Part shown: positions 1 through 7,534 of the stretch, in pieces
Layout of the letters: the number at the start of each line of letters is the position of its first letter
Numbering within the stretch: the first letter of the stretch is position 1
Assembly (NCBI RefSeq): GCF_030814715.1
Contig: NZ_JAUSVO010000001.1
Span: forward strand, 1,116,001-1,180,000
DNA length: 64,000 bases
Source of the DNA: Kaistia dalseonensis
GTDB lineage: Bacteria; Pseudomonadota; Alphaproteobacteria; Rhizobiales; Kaistiaceae
Reading direction: 5' to 3'
The notes under the pieces: generated by a model
The model's input: the letters and a program-made list of their open reading frames with translations, nothing else
Databases searched by the model: none
Told to the model about the DNA's origin: nothing
Made by a program: the position numbers and the translations under genes

Positions 1-47
1 TCGTCCCGATGGGCGGGCGCATCGGCGCCGTCCTCGGCGCGAAGTGA
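1..47 (+). CDS. 3' end of an unidentified upstream gene (partial)
   Basis: An open frame enters from outside the window and stops at TGA 45-47. The last residues read VPMGGRIGAVLGAK. Only 10 bases separate it from the next gene, with the same direction, so the two are probably co-transcribed. The E2-like neighbour makes an E1 subunit of a 2-oxoacid dehydrogenase an attractive guess. The 14 visible residues do not prove any family, so no function is assigned. Confidence 0.5.
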   Translation, partial: VPMGGRIGAVLGAK

Positions 48-57
48 GGCCAGGCCG

Positions 58-792
58 ATGGCAAGCCAAGCCCTGGAACGGATCGCCGCGTCACCCTATG
101 CGCGGCGCCTGGCGCGCGAGCGCGGTATCAATCTGAGTGGTCGCCGGGGGTCCGGCCCCAATGGCCGCATTGTCGCCGCTGACCTTGAGGCATTCGTCGC
201 AGCCCCGGTCCCGACACCTGCGACGGCGCCGGTCGCCGCAGCTGAAACCCCAGCGATCAGCCCCCCGTTGGCGACGGCGCCCGCCATCATGGTGGCACGT
301 CAGGTCTCTGGATTCGCGGCGAGCTTCGATCTCGCGCCGGTGCGTGGCCTGCTTCCGGCGATCGCCGATGTTGCGCCGGACGTGACGGTCGACGATCTCG
401 TACTGAAGGCGATCGGCCGCGCGCTTCGCGTCGCCGAGGTGCCCGCGGAAACCGTGCTCTGGCGCGACAAGGCAGCGAAGGCCGAGGCGGTGATCCCGCG
501 CGCCGATGGCCTCTCGCCCTCGCGCATCGCTGCCTTGCGCAGCGGGCTCGAACAGGAGCCGATGCGAGGCGCATCGATCGTCGTCTCGCGCATCCGCGAG
601 GATGGCATACGCCCCGTCGCGGCAATGCTCGACCCGGATAATGCGCTGCGTCTCACCATCGTTTCGGGGAATAGCGATACGGCCGAAGCCCTGCTCGCCT
701 TCGACGAGGCGGAGATTACCGACGCGGCGGCAGCGCGCTTCCTCGCTGCCTTGCGCGATTGCCTCGGCAATCCGCTGCGGCTCCTCGTCTAG
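58..792 (+). CDS. Degenerate E2-like protein: E3-binding domain plus defective acyltransferase domain
   Basis: This 244-residue protein resembles the subunit-binding and C-terminal parts of dihydrolipoamide acyltransferases. Residues about 6-45 form a peripheral subunit-binding domain (ASPYARRLARERG, then GSGPNGRI), closely matching the true PdhC at 45913-47256. An Ala/Pro-rich linker follows. The rest aligns with the E2 catalytic domain but is short (about 155 residues instead of about 230). There is no lipoyl domain. The catalytic motif DHRxxDG is replaced by DEAEITD at residues 216-222, so the essential His is Glu. It is therefore probably not an acyltransferase. It could be a scaffold or E3-binding subunit, like eukaryotic protein X, for a complex encoded upstream. 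The fold call is firm; the role is inference. Confidence 0.75.
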   Translation: MASQALERIAASPYARRLARERGINLSGRRGSGPNGRIVAADLEAFVAAPVPTPATAPVAAAETPAISPPLATAPAIMVARQVSGFAASFDLAPVRGLLPAIADVAPDVTVDDLVLKAIGRALRVAEVPAETVLWRDKAAKAEAVIPRADGLSPSRIAALRSGLEQEPMRGASIVVSRIREDGIRPVAAMLDPDNALRLTIVSGNSDTAEALLAFDEAEITDAAAARFLAALRDCLGNPLRLLV

Positions 793-806
793 CGAGGAAC
801 TACACG

Positions 807-845
807 GCATCGCCCTCTCGCGCTTGCGCGGGAGGGGCTCGATGC
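807..845. repeat. Long interrupted hairpin between convergent genes
   Basis: GCATCG (807-812) pairs with CGATGC (840-845). Inside it, CCCTCTCGCG (813-822) pairs with CGCGGGAGGG (827-836), with one T-G wobble and a CTTG loop. GCT (837-839) is bulged. It sits between the convergent E2-like and SDR genes and has no T-run, so it may be a two-way, factor-assisted 3' end or a palindromic repeat element. I found no second copy by eye. Confidence 0.55.
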
Positions 846-879
846 GTTGGCAGACGGGCCAGGCCCGTCCGTGCTTGCC

Positions 880-1659
880 TCACATCATGTAGCCTGCCGT
901 CCAGCCACCATCGACGGTCATGATATGGCCGTTGATGTAGCAGCTCTCCGGCGCCGACAGGAACAACACCGCTTCCGCGATCTCGTCGAGCGTTCCGGGA
1001 CGTCCGAGCGGCAGGTGATCCATAAAGGCCTGCGTGCGGGCATGGAACGTGCCGTTCTCGCCATAGAAGAGCTGGCGGGTACCCTCCGTCATGATCGATC
1101 CGGGCGCCACCGCATTGGCGCGCACGCCCTTCGGGCCGAGTTCGAGCGCCATGGATCGCGTCAGGTGGATGATGCCGGCCTTGGCGGCGACGAAGGGACT
1201 CTGCAGCCGCATCGCCGCAAGCCCGACCACCGAGGCGATATTGACGATCCGCCCGCCCTCGCCGCGCGCCAGCATCGGCTTCAGCGCGCTGCGCGTCACC
1301 AGGAACAGCCCATCCAGATCAACGGATATGATGCGGTGCCATTCCTCTGTCGGGAAGGCATCGATATCGACCCGGTGCGCAAACGTGTTCACGCCGGCAT
1401 TGTTGACGAGGATGTCGAGCCGGCCGAAATGCTCCACGGTCTTGGCGACCGCGCTGTCGATCGCGGCTTCGTCGCGTATATCGACCCGGCAAGCCAGGGC
1501 GCGCGGCAAGCCGGCGGCGATCCGTTCGGCATTGGCGATATCGATATCGGCGATCACCACCGCCGCGCCATTGTCTGAAAGGCGGCGCGCAATGGCGCTG
1601 CCAATACCGTTTGCCGCACCGGTCACGAAAGCGACCTTGCCGCCGAGATCACATTGCAT
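880..1659 (-). CDS. SDR-family oxidoreductase with Tyr-to-Phe at the active site
   Basis: A 259-residue classical short-chain dehydrogenase of the FabG/sugar-dehydrogenase type. Visible features are the NAD(P) motif TGAANGIG (residues 14-21), NNAG (86-89), catalytic Ser143 (NIASVVG), Lys160, and the C-terminal VDGGW. The usual YxxxK reads FVAAK, so the general-acid Tyr is Phe156 (codon TTC at 1192-1194). Such a change normally abolishes or strongly lowers dehydrogenase activity. The gene diverges from the GntR regulator and lies beside a sugar ABC operon, which suggests a sugar or polyol substrate. The start at 1659 is an ATG. The family is certain; the substrate and whether it is active are unknown. 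Confidence 0.85.
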   Translation of the reverse strand: MQCDLGGKVAFVTGAANGIGSAIARRLSDNGAAVVIADIDIANAERIAAGLPRALACRVDIRDEAAIDSAVAKTVEHFGRLDILVNNAGVNTFAHRVDIDAFPTEEWHRIISVDLDGLFLVTRSALKPMLARGEGGRIVNIASVVGLAAMRLQSPFVAAKAGIIHLTRSMALELGPKGVRANAVAPGSIMTEGTRQLFYGENGTFHARTQAFMDHLPLGRPGTLDEIAEAVLFLSAPESCYINGHIMTVDGGWTAGYMM

Positions 1660-1843
1660 GGAATTGAGCCTCCCCGGAGCGCTCCATGGCGCCCTTTTAT
1701 TATTGTGATAGTATAATCTTTAGCGCCAGCGTGGCAATATCCGCGCGGTGTATTGCCGGCTTGGTGTCGCCCTATGGCAGCGGGCTCATGTCGGCTAGGA
1801 TGAGGGACGAATCCGGCTCCGTGCCGGTCCAGCGAGGACAGCG

Positions 1844-2680
1844 GTGAAAGAGACGGCGAGAGAGCACGAAGACGAATTGGAGCCGAAAGCTGCGGTGAGC
1901 CGTGACGTGGATGAGAGCGATGGCGCCGCGCTTGCGCTGCTGCCTGCCCGCCCGCTTTCGCGCGATGATGGCCCGCTCTATCGCCAGCTCACCGAACTCC
2001 TCAAGGCGCCGATCAAGGATGGTTCGCTGACCGCTGGCAGTTCCCTGCCGCGCGAGGCCGACATTGCCGAGCGTTTCGGGATCAGCCTCATCACCGTTCG
2101 CCAGGCGCTGCGCGAATTGGAGAATGACGGCTACATCAAGAAGCGCGCCGCCAAACCGGCAGTCGTGGCGGCGAAGGTCGCCCGCGCCAAGGCGAGCTTC
2201 GGCTTTTCGAGCCTCGCGGCGATCGCGGAATCGACCAAGGATCGGCGGCTCGAAATCCGCAGTTATCGCAAGGAGAAGTCGGCGCAGGCGAGCGCCGTCT
2301 TCGGGCTCGCGGATGGCGAGAACCCCCATTGCCTGCGCGCGGTGCTGTTCGTCGGAGAGCAGCCGGCCTGCCAGTGCACCTTCTACTTTCCGCCGACGAT
2401 CGGAAGCCGCCTCGGCCGCTCCGATTTCGACGATGTCGTCGTGTTCCGTTCCGTGCAGCGCCATCTGGGCATCAAGCTCTCCGGCGCACGGGTGAGCGTT
2501 CGCGCCGAGCTCGCGGATGCAGCGCTCGCCCGCACGCTCGACTGCGAGGCCGGCGATCCGATCCTCGTGACCGAGATGGTCTATCGCTCCCCCGATGGCG
2601 AGCCGGTGGAACTGACAATCAACAAGAACCGCGCGGACTTCTTCAGCCTGACCTTCGACGCGCCGAACGACATCGTCTGA
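1844..2680 (+). CDS. GntR-family (UTRA/HutC-type) transcriptional regulator
   Basis: A 278-residue regulator. Residues about 43-107 are a GntR winged helix (PLYRQL, then LPREADIAERFGIS and TVRQALREL). Residues about 118-270 are a UTRA ligand-binding domain, ending in the typical KNRADFF stretch. The start is GTG 1844, preceded by GAGGA at a suitable distance. It lies between the divergent SDR gene and the sugar ABC operon on the same strand, so it probably controls one or both, with a sugar or sugar phosphate as effector. The first 40 residues are a low-complexity extension not seen in most family members. Family sure; targets inferred from position. Confidence 0.88.
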   Translation: MKETAREHEDELEPKAAVSRDVDESDGAALALLPARPLSRDDGPLYRQLTELLKAPIKDGSLTAGSSLPREADIAERFGISLITVRQALRELENDGYIKKRAAKPAVVAAKVARAKASFGFSSLAAIAESTKDRRLEIRSYRKEKSAQASAVFGLADGENPHCLRAVLFVGEQPACQCTFYFPPTIGSRLGRSDFDDVVVFRSVQRHLGIKLSGARVSVRAELADAALARTLDCEAGDPILVTEMVYRSPDGEPVELTINKNRADFFSLTFDAPNDIV

Positions 2681-2798
2681 CGTAACCAGGCAAGGTTCGT
2701 CCGCCGCGTTGGGAGTGAGCGACCGTGGACAGGTCGATAAAATTATAATAGCATACGAGCACATTCGACACTGCGCGAATTGATCGCATAGAAGTCGA

Positions 2799-2814
2799 AT
2801 GATAACGTTATCAT
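2799..2814. promoter_or_regulatory. 16-bp perfect palindrome, candidate operator of the sugar operon
   Basis: ATGATAACGTTATCAT is perfectly self-complementary. It lies in an AT-rich stretch of the 200-bp space between the GntR gene and the binding-protein gene, about 70 bases before the GTG start at 2882. A TATAAT hexamer lies upstream at 2744-2749, without a convincing -35. The position suits an operator. Whether GntR or an unlinked LacI-type regulator binds is not known. Confidence 0.45.
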
Positions 2815-2881
2815 AAAGCGGAATAATACCGCCGGACCAAGAAGCTCCAGAGGAAACGTAACCAGGTTGGGAGGAACGACC

Positions 2882-3943
2882 GTGAGACGATTGACGCATG
2901 CCATCGCGCTTGCAGCGATGACGGCTGGTCTGGCAGCGAGCGCCGCCGGCCATGCGACGGCCGAAGACAAGAAATACACAATCTATCTCTCGAACAATTT
3001 CGTCGGCAATGACTGGCGCCAGCAGATGGAGCGGGTTGCGACCGTCTCGGTCAACAAGGGCCCCCTCGCCGGCCGTGTCGATCTCAAGATCGAGAATGTC
3101 GAGAACACCGTTCAGGCGCAGATCAACTCGCTGAACAACATCATCCGCGCCAAGCCCGACGCGATCCTGATCGACGCCGGATCGGACACGGCGCTCAATC
3201 CCACGATCAAGAAGGCCTGTGCGGCCGGTATCGTCGTGATCAGCTTCGACCAGGTCGTGACCGAGCCCTGCGCCTATGCGCTCGAATCCGACTGGCAGCG
3301 CATCCCGGCCGTGATGGCCGAATGGATGGCGAAGCAGCTGAACGGCAAGGGCAAGGTCTTCGTCGATCGCGGTCTGGCCGGCGCGCCGATCTCGGCGGCG
3401 CTCGAAAAGGGCTATCTCGACGTCCTCAAGAAATATCCGGGCATCGAAGTGGTCGGAAACTACAATGGCGAATATGCGCTCGGGCCGGAGCAGGCCGGCG
3501 TGGCGAGCCTGCTGGCCGCACATCCCCAGGTCGATGGTATCCTGACGCAGGGCTATGGCTCGGGCGCCATGAAGGCGCTGCAGGATGCCGGGCGCCCGAT
3601 CGTTCCGGTGGTGGGCTTCAGCTATAATTCCACCGCCGTCGCCTGCGCCAAGACCGAAGGCGCCAAGTGCATCCTCGGCTCCAATCCGGCCTATCTTTCC
3701 TCCGAGGCGATCAAGCTTGCGGTGGATATACTCGACACCGGCAAGAAGCCCGCGGAACGCCACGTTCTGGTCAAGGGCGACTTCCTCGCCACGGCGCCTT
3801 TCACCTCGGAGCTCTATCCCGATGCGGTGACGCAGGTGATCGAGGTCGGCAAGAACGCCTTCCCTGACAGCCCGCCCGGCCTGACCCTGCCGATCACGCC
3901 CGACTGGGTCGAGATCACGGCTGCGGAAGCCGCCGGCTCCTGA
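2882..3943 (+). CDS. Sugar ABC transporter substrate-binding protein (RbsB-like)
   Basis: A periplasmic binding protein of the CUT2/ribose type, about 353 residues. GTG 2882 is chosen because GGGAGG (2869-2874) sits 7 bases before it; an in-frame TTG at 2867 lacks such a site. The N-terminus is a Sec signal peptide (MRRLTHAIALAAMTAGLA..., cleavage near ATA-ED). The mature part starts with the family's typical first strand (KYTIYLSNNFVGNDW) and contains PDAILIDAGSDTALNP and VVISFDQ. It heads an operon with one ATPase, two permeases and a lactonase. The ligand cannot be read from sequence; a pentose, hexose or polyol is likely. Confidence 0.88.
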   Translation: MRRLTHAIALAAMTAGLAASAAGHATAEDKKYTIYLSNNFVGNDWRQQMERVATVSVNKGPLAGRVDLKIENVENTVQAQINSLNNIIRAKPDAILIDAGSDTALNPTIKKACAAGIVVISFDQVVTEPCAYALESDWQRIPAVMAEWMAKQLNGKGKVFVDRGLAGAPISAALEKGYLDVLKKYPGIEVVGNYNGEYALGPEQAGVASLLAAHPQVDGILTQGYGSGAMKALQDAGRPIVPVVGFSYNSTAVACAKTEGAKCILGSNPAYLSSEAIKLAVDILDTGKKPAERHVLVKGDFLATAPFTSELYPDAVTQVIEVGKNAFPDSPPGLTLPITPDWVEITAAEAAGS

Positions 3944-3965
3944 TCCCGAGACATGCCCCATGCAG

Positions 3966-3987
3966 CCCGCGGCGCGCACGCCGCGGG
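3966..3987 (+). promoter_or_regulatory. Intercistronic stem-loop after the binding-protein gene
   Basis: CCCGCGGCG (3966-3974), loop CGCA, then CGCCGCGGG (3979-3987) make a perfect 9-bp GC stem 22 bases after the binding-protein stop. There is no T-run. Hairpins here commonly stabilise the upstream mRNA, so the binding protein is made in excess over the membrane parts. The hairpin also supports starting the ATPase at 4008 rather than at the ATG at 3960. Confidence 0.6.
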
Positions 3988-4007
3988 TTCGCCCTTGCGA
4001 GGACGAG

Positions 4008-5510
4008 ATGGATCTCATCGAGGCAACCGGCATTACCAAGCGCTATGGCGGCATAACGGCGCTCTCGGACGCGAATTTCCGCGCGTCGGCCGGCGAGGTC
4101 CATGCCTTGCTGGGCGAGAACGGCGCCGGCAAGAGCACCTTCATCCAGATCCTCGCCGGCATCGTGCGCCCCAATGGCGGCACGCTCAATCTGAACGGCA
4201 GCACGTTTCGCCCCGGCAATGCTCGCGAAGCCCAGGCTGCCGGCATTTCGGCCGTGTTCCAGGAATTGTCGCTGGTGCCTGACCTGACGGTGGCCGAGAA
4301 TATCTGGTTTCGGCGCGAACCGCTCTCGGCGGTCGGCATGGTCCGCAAGGATCGTGAACGGCAGGCAACGCTCGATCTCTTCGAGCGCTACCGGATCCCG
4401 GCTCCCTCGCCTGATCGCGAGGTACGCCGACTGACGCTGGCGGAGCGGCAGATCGTCGAGATCGCCAAGGGCCTCTCGCGCGCACCGTCCGTGCTGATCC
4501 TCGACGAAGCCACATCCGCCCTGCCCCCGCGCGAGACGGACTGGCTGCTCGGCCTTGCGACGCAGCTCGCCGAAGAGGGCATGCTCGTCATCTACATCTC
4601 GCACCGCCTGGCCGAGGTCCGCCAGATCGCCCAGCGCATCACCGTGTTCCGGAACGGCGCCACGGTCGCGACGCACGACACCAGCGCTGTCGACGACGAC
4701 ACCATCATTGCCGATATGCTCGGCCGCCGGATGGACCGCCTCTATCCCGAGCGCATTTCGACCGCGACCGACCGCGTCGCGCTTCGCCTGCGCGGCCTCT
4801 CGGTCGGCAGCCGGCTCGCCGATATCGATCTCGAGCTGAAGGAGGGCGAGGTCATGGGCGTCGCCGGCCTGCAGGGCCATGGCCAGCGCGAGCTCTTCCA
4901 GTCCCTGTTCGGTATCAGCCGCGCGCGCGGCGAGATCGAGCTCTGGGGCAAGCCCTCCACCATCCGCAGCCCGCGCGACGCGCTCATCGGCCGCGATGGC
5001 ATCGCGCTGGTGCCGGAGGATCGGCGCAGCCACGGCCTTCTGCTCACGAAGAGCGTTCGCGAAAACCTGACGCTCTCCGTCATTCCGCGCTTCACCCGCT
5101 TCGGACTGCTCAGCAAGGGCCGCGAGCGGGCGCTGGTCGATGAGATGCTGCGCACGCTGCAGATCAAGGCCGGCACGCCCGACCAGCTCGCCGGCACGCT
5201 TTCCGGTGGCAACCAGCAAAAGGTGATCTTCGGCAAGATGCTGCTGACCCAGTCGCGAATTCTGCTTCTCTATGATCCCACGCGCGGCATCGATGTCGGC
5301 ACCAAGGGCGAGATCTTCCGTCTGATGCGCGATCTCGCCGCCAAGGGCTACGCGATCCTGTTCTATTCGAGCGACCTGCCCGAGATCGTGAACGTCGCCG
5401 ACCGCGTCGCCGTGCTCAGGAATGGCCGCCTCGCCGCGACCTTGTCCGGCGACGAGATATCCGAGCACCGCATCCTGCGCGAAGCGATGTTCGAGGCACG
5501 GGCAGCATGA
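4008..5510 (+). CDS. Sugar ABC transporter ATP-binding protein (RbsA-like, double domain)
   Basis: A 500-residue double ATPase of the CUT2 importer class. The first domain has Walker A GENGAGKST (residues 36-44), a degenerate signature LTLAERQ and Walker B VLILDEATS. The second has a degenerate Walker A (GLQGHGQRE), the signature LSGGNQQK and the Asp switch RGIDVGTKGE. This asymmetry is normal for RbsA/MglA/XylG. ATG 4008 follows GAGG at a normal distance; the upstream in-frame ATG at 3960 would place the GC hairpin inside the gene. Its stop overlaps the next start (ATGA at 5507), indicating translational coupling with the permeases. Confidence 0.9.
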   Translation: MDLIEATGITKRYGGITALSDANFRASAGEVHALLGENGAGKSTFIQILAGIVRPNGGTLNLNGSTFRPGNAREAQAAGISAVFQELSLVPDLTVAENIWFRREPLSAVGMVRKDRERQATLDLFERYRIPAPSPDREVRRLTLAERQIVEIAKGLSRAPSVLILDEATSALPPRETDWLLGLATQLAEEGMLVIYISHRLAEVRQIAQRITVFRNGATVATHDTSAVDDDTIIADMLGRRMDRLYPERISTATDRVALRLRGLSVGSRLADIDLELKEGEVMGVAGLQGHGQRELFQSLFGISRARGEIELWGKPSTIRSPRDALIGRDGIALVPEDRRSHGLLLTKSVRENLTLSVIPRFTRFGLLSKGRERALVDEMLRTLQIKAGTPDQLAGTLSGGNQQKVIFGKMLLTQSRILLLYDPTRGIDVGTKGEIFRLMRDLAAKGYAILFYSSDLPEIVNVADRVAVLRNGRLAATLSGDEISEHRILREAMFEARAA

Positions 5511-6523
5511 CCTTGGCCCTCCCCGACGAGACGACATCCAAGCAGGCGGCCGACGCCAGCGCCGCGCGAGACCGCGCCGCTTGGTTCATCGACCGCGCAC
5601 CCTTCCTCGTCGCCTGCACGATGCTGGTGGCGCTCGTCGCCGTCTATGGCAGCCTGCGCGAAGGCGTCTTCACCCTCGACGAACTCAATCTCGACAGCGC
5701 CGCCGCGATGACGCTGTTGCTGGCCGCGACGGGCCAGACCATCGTCCTGCTGCGCGGCGGCATCGACCTTTCGATCGGTGGCATGATCAGCCTCGGCACG
5801 GTCCTCGCCGCCACACAGTTCGGCGACAATCCGCTTCAGGTCGCGGCCTGCTCGGTCGCGATCGCCCTGCTCGGCTTGCTGGTCGGTGCCTGCAACGGCT
5901 TCCTGATCTCCGTACTGCGCCTGCAACCTTTCCTCGTCACGCTCGCGACCTGGTCGATCCTCTCCGGCGCGGCATTGATGATCCTTCCGACCGATGGCGG
6001 ACACCTGCCGGATGGCTGGATGGCGTTCGGCAGCGATTCCCTGCTGGGCCTCTCCTCCTCGGTCTGGCTTCTCCTGCTGCTGATGCTGTTCTGGGTCTGG
6101 TTCCGCGCCACACGGCTCGGCATAGCCATCCGCGCCACCGGCTCGAACGAGCGCTCGGCGGAATTGTCCGGCGTCTCGATCTTCCGGATCAACATCGCGA
6201 CCTATGGCCTTTCCGGCCTGTTCGCGGCGCTGGCGGCGCTCTATCTCACCACCCAGACCGGGACGGGATCGCCGACGATCGGCAAGGACTACATCCTGCC
6301 CTCAGTGGCGGCCGCGGTGATCGGCGGCATCAGCCTGTTCGGCGGTCGCGGCGGCCTGATCGGGACGATCATCGGCGCCTTCATCCTGACGATCATCGGC
6401 AACCTCGTCTTCGTGCTGTCGATCTCGAGCTACTGGCAGCCGATCGTCTCCGGCGTGATCCTGCTGGTAGCGGTTTTGGCGAGTTCGCTCGCCGAGAAAT
6501 CAGCGCGCCGGAGCCTCTCATGA
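5507..6523 (+). CDS. Sugar ABC transporter permease 1 (RbsC-like)
   Basis: A 338-residue integral membrane protein of the RbsC/BPD-transp-2 family with about 8-10 hydrophobic segments. It carries the family hallmark GGIDLSIGG near residue 85 and the loop GSNERSAELSGV, followed by IGGISLFGGRGG. The first 25 residues are cytosolic and charged. It overlaps the ATPase by four bases and the second permease by four bases. With permease 2 it probably forms a heterodimeric channel, since CUT2 systems with two different permeases are common in rhizobia. Confidence 0.9.
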   Translation: MTLALPDETTSKQAADASAARDRAAWFIDRAPFLVACTMLVALVAVYGSLREGVFTLDELNLDSAAAMTLLLAATGQTIVLLRGGIDLSIGGMISLGTVLAATQFGDNPLQVAACSVAIALLGLLVGACNGFLISVLRLQPFLVTLATWSILSGAALMILPTDGGHLPDGWMAFGSDSLLGLSSSVWLLLLLMLFWVWFRATRLGIAIRATGSNERSAELSGVSIFRINIATYGLSGLFAALAALYLTTQTGTGSPTIGKDYILPSVAAAVIGGISLFGGRGGLIGTIIGAFILTIIGNLVFVLSISSYWQPIVSGVILLVAVLASSLAEKSARRSLS

Positions 6524-7503
6524 GCCGCGTTCTCGCCCGCCATCGCGCCATCCTGCTCGCCTATCTCGGCATGATCGTGCTGCTGGTCATCACGTCCTTC
6601 TTCTCGGAAGGATTCCTGGCCGGAAGCCATCTGCGGACCATGGTGATGCTGTCGGCCTTCATCGGGATCGTCGCGCTCGGCCAGACCTTCGTGATCATTG
6701 GCGGCGGCATCGATCTTTCCGTGCCCTGGGTGCTCAATTGCGCCGCCGTCCTCGTCACGCTGATGGCGAATGGGTCGGATGGTCCGCTCCTTTATGCGAT
6801 CCCGATCGCGCTTGCCGGCGGCGCGCTGGTCGGCGCCATCAACGGCTTCGGTATCGCGCTCTTCGGCGTGCCGCCGATCATCATGACGCTCGCCGTCAAC
6901 GTGATCCTGCAGGGCGGCATTCTGGTCTATACGGGCGGCGCGCCGACCGCCTCGGCACCGCCACTGATCCAGTATCTCGCCGTCGGCAGGATCGGCCCCG
7001 TCCCGGTGATCGTGATCCTCTGGATGCTGCTGGCGGTGCTTGCGACGCTGCTGCTCTCCAAGAGCGCGTTTGGACGCTATCTCTACGCGCAGGGCACGAG
7101 CGCCACCGTCGCGGAGTTCTCCGGCGTGCCGACGCTTCGCGTGACCGTTCTGGCCTACACCCTTTCCGGCCTCACGGCTGCCTTGGCCGGCATCCTGCTC
7201 ACCGGCTACACCGCCCAGGCCTATCTCGGCATGGGCGATCCCTATCTCTTCACCTCGATCGCAGCGGTCGCCATTGGCGGCGCCTCGATCCTCGGCGGCA
7301 GCGGCCACTATATCGGCACCATTGCCGGTGCGCTCGTCCTGACGATCCTGACCGGCCTGCTGCCGGCGCTCAATCTTTCCAACGGCGCCCTCCTCATCGT
7401 CTACGGCGTGGTCATTCTCGTGACGGTGTCGCTCGCGAGCGAGGCGCTGTCGGACTTCTTCTCAATCATCGCGCGGTCGATCGGCCGCAAACGCGATGCC
7501 TGA
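6520..7503 (+). CDS. Sugar ABC transporter permease 2 (RbsC-like)
   Basis: A 327-residue RbsC-type permease. The start ATG 6520 overlaps the TGA of permease 1 (ATGA). The frame stays open far upstream, but that part is out-of-frame shadow of permease 1. Hallmarks are GGGIDLSVPW near residue 65, the coupling-type loop SATVAEFSGVP, and IGGASILGGSGHYIGT. It is a paralogue of permease 1, similar in length and topology but clearly diverged, which fits a heterodimeric importer. Confidence 0.9.
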   Translation: MSRVLARHRAILLAYLGMIVLLVITSFFSEGFLAGSHLRTMVMLSAFIGIVALGQTFVIIGGGIDLSVPWVLNCAAVLVTLMANGSDGPLLYAIPIALAGGALVGAINGFGIALFGVPPIIMTLAVNVILQGGILVYTGGAPTASAPPLIQYLAVGRIGPVPVIVILWMLLAVLATLLLSKSAFGRYLYAQGTSATVAEFSGVPTLRVTVLAYTLSGLTAALAGILLTGYTAQAYLGMGDPYLFTSIAAVAIGGASILGGSGHYIGTIAGALVLTILTGLLPALNLSNGALLIVYGVVILVTVSLASEALSDFFSIIARSIGRKRDA

Positions 7504-7534
7504 ACTGGCAATGCCCAATCGTGGTGGGGAAACG

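Noticed and set aside
3960-4007. Upstream ATG that would lengthen the sugar ATPase by 16 residues
   Set aside because: It spans a GC hairpin and has no ribosome site, whereas ATG 4008 follows GAGG and begins the family homology.
1772-4039. Very long open frame on the minus strand opposite the GntR and binding-protein genes
   Set aside because: It is the antisense shadow of two clear genes with family motifs. Its Arg/Gly/His-rich translation has no domain, and high GC explains the absence of stops.
5422-7503. One 693-residue frame that would fuse extra sequence to permease 2
   Set aside because: The first 366 codons are an out-of-frame reading of permease 1. The ATGA overlap at 6520 gives the true start.
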